Positions 15,669-15,848 of a stretch of 15,848 nt of DNA are shown here, in pieces (the first letter of the stretch is position 1; every line of letters starts with the position of its first letter). The stretch is from NCBI GenBank assembly GCA_041552055.1, contig JBFELO010000103.1, positions 1 to 15,848 of the forward strand, in the 5' to 3' direction. Position numbers and translations under genes: made by a program. This DNA is from JBFELO01 sp041552055 (GTDB lineage: Bacteria > Acidobacteriota > Thermoanaerobaculia > Thermoanaerobaculales > Sulfomarinibacteraceae). The notes under the pieces were generated by a model. That model ran no database searches and was not told the origin of the DNA. It saw only the letters and a program-made list of their open reading frames with translations.

Positions 15669-15848
15669 GTGGCACATCCAGTCTCGGAGCCGTGCACCGT
15701 GAGAAGTGAGTCGATCCCAAGATTTCGCACCCTGACGGCGACCCTACTACTGCTCTTGATGCTGACAACGCCAGCGATGGCGGCCTCGTCGAGCGCCGCC
15801 CCCGACTACTCCTTCCAGCGAGTCCGCGGCGCCGCGATCGGGTCGGCG
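15669..15848 (+). CDS. N-terminus of a secreted protein (truncated by window edge)
   Basis: Sixty codons are visible and the frame runs off the right edge. GTG at 15669 is preferred because an AAGGGGGG ribosome site (15654-15661) ends seven bases before it; an in-frame ATG at 15636 has weaker support. The product begins with a basic region (FRTLTA), a leucine-rich core (LLLLLMLTT) and a signal-peptidase-type end PAMA near residue 38, then ASSSAAPDYSFQRV. It is therefore a Sec-exported protein. Too little mature sequence is present to assign a family. A candidate promoter and leader inverted repeats lie just upstream. Confidence 0.7.
   Translation, partial: MAHPVSEPCTVRSESIPRFRTLTATLLLLLMLTTPAMAASSSAAPDYSFQRVRGAAIGSA

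Noticed and set aside
1..15848. Search for CRISPR, toxin-antitoxin, defence, phage or IS signatures
   Set aside because: No spaced direct repeats, transposase, integrase, reverse transcriptase, nuclease or toxin-like pair was recognised. The 600-bp and 333-bp repeats are protein-module repeats.

Overview
The window is GC-rich and gene-dense and reads like bacterial chromosome, most likely from an Acidobacteriota-like lineage (inference, moderate confidence). The pointers are a PknB-type kinase fused through one membrane segment to a PD40/TolB-like propeller, a secreted subtilase with a BACON-like module and a C-terminal beta-rich region of a type I associate with Acidobacteria, and a DUF6599 protein next to a Tat-exported DUF362 protein. 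No rRNA, tRNA, IS element, phage gene or CRISPR array is visible.

Layout from left to right: (1) 1-3904, minus: a very large secreted GH13 alpha-amylase/pullulanase-type enzyme whose C-terminus lies off the left edge. It has four N-terminal X25-type starch-associated modules, a complete GH13 catalytic domain, an Ig-like spacer and at least two CBM41/PUD-like modules. (2) 4050-4772, minus: a small lipoprotein with an NTF2-like domain and a second alpha/beta domain. (3) 5122-7794, plus: a Ser/Thr kinase with a membrane segment and a beta-propeller, divergent from the lipoprotein. (4) 7867-8553, minus: an MBL-fold hydrolase with all metal ligands. (5) 8554-9004: a 451-base non-coding gap. (6) 9005-11680, minus: a secreted S8 protease. 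(7) 11936-12907 and 12882-13850, plus: an overlapping DUF6599/DUF362 gene pair, followed by a perfect 10-bp hairpin. (8) 13951-14910, minus: a thymidylate-synthase-superfamily enzyme. (9) 15215-15439, plus: a small membrane protein with an Arg-rich tail. (10) 15669 to the right edge, plus: the start of another secreted protein.

The genes do not form one operon. Orientation flips repeatedly and most genes appear to have their own control region. The common theme is export: six of the nine proteins carry Sec, lipoprotein or Tat signals. The amylase and the protease fit a polymer-degrading lifestyle, and the kinase-propeller could sense something outside the cytoplasm. The only tightly coupled pair is DUF6599-DUF362. 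I see no convincing evidence for a new defence or mobile system. The points most worth a second look are the 600-bp in-frame tandem duplication in the amylase, the C-terminal placement of its CBM41-like modules, the divergent stand-alone thymidylate synthase homologue, the DUF6599-DUF362 pair, and the beta-sandwich apparently inserted in the subtilase domain.
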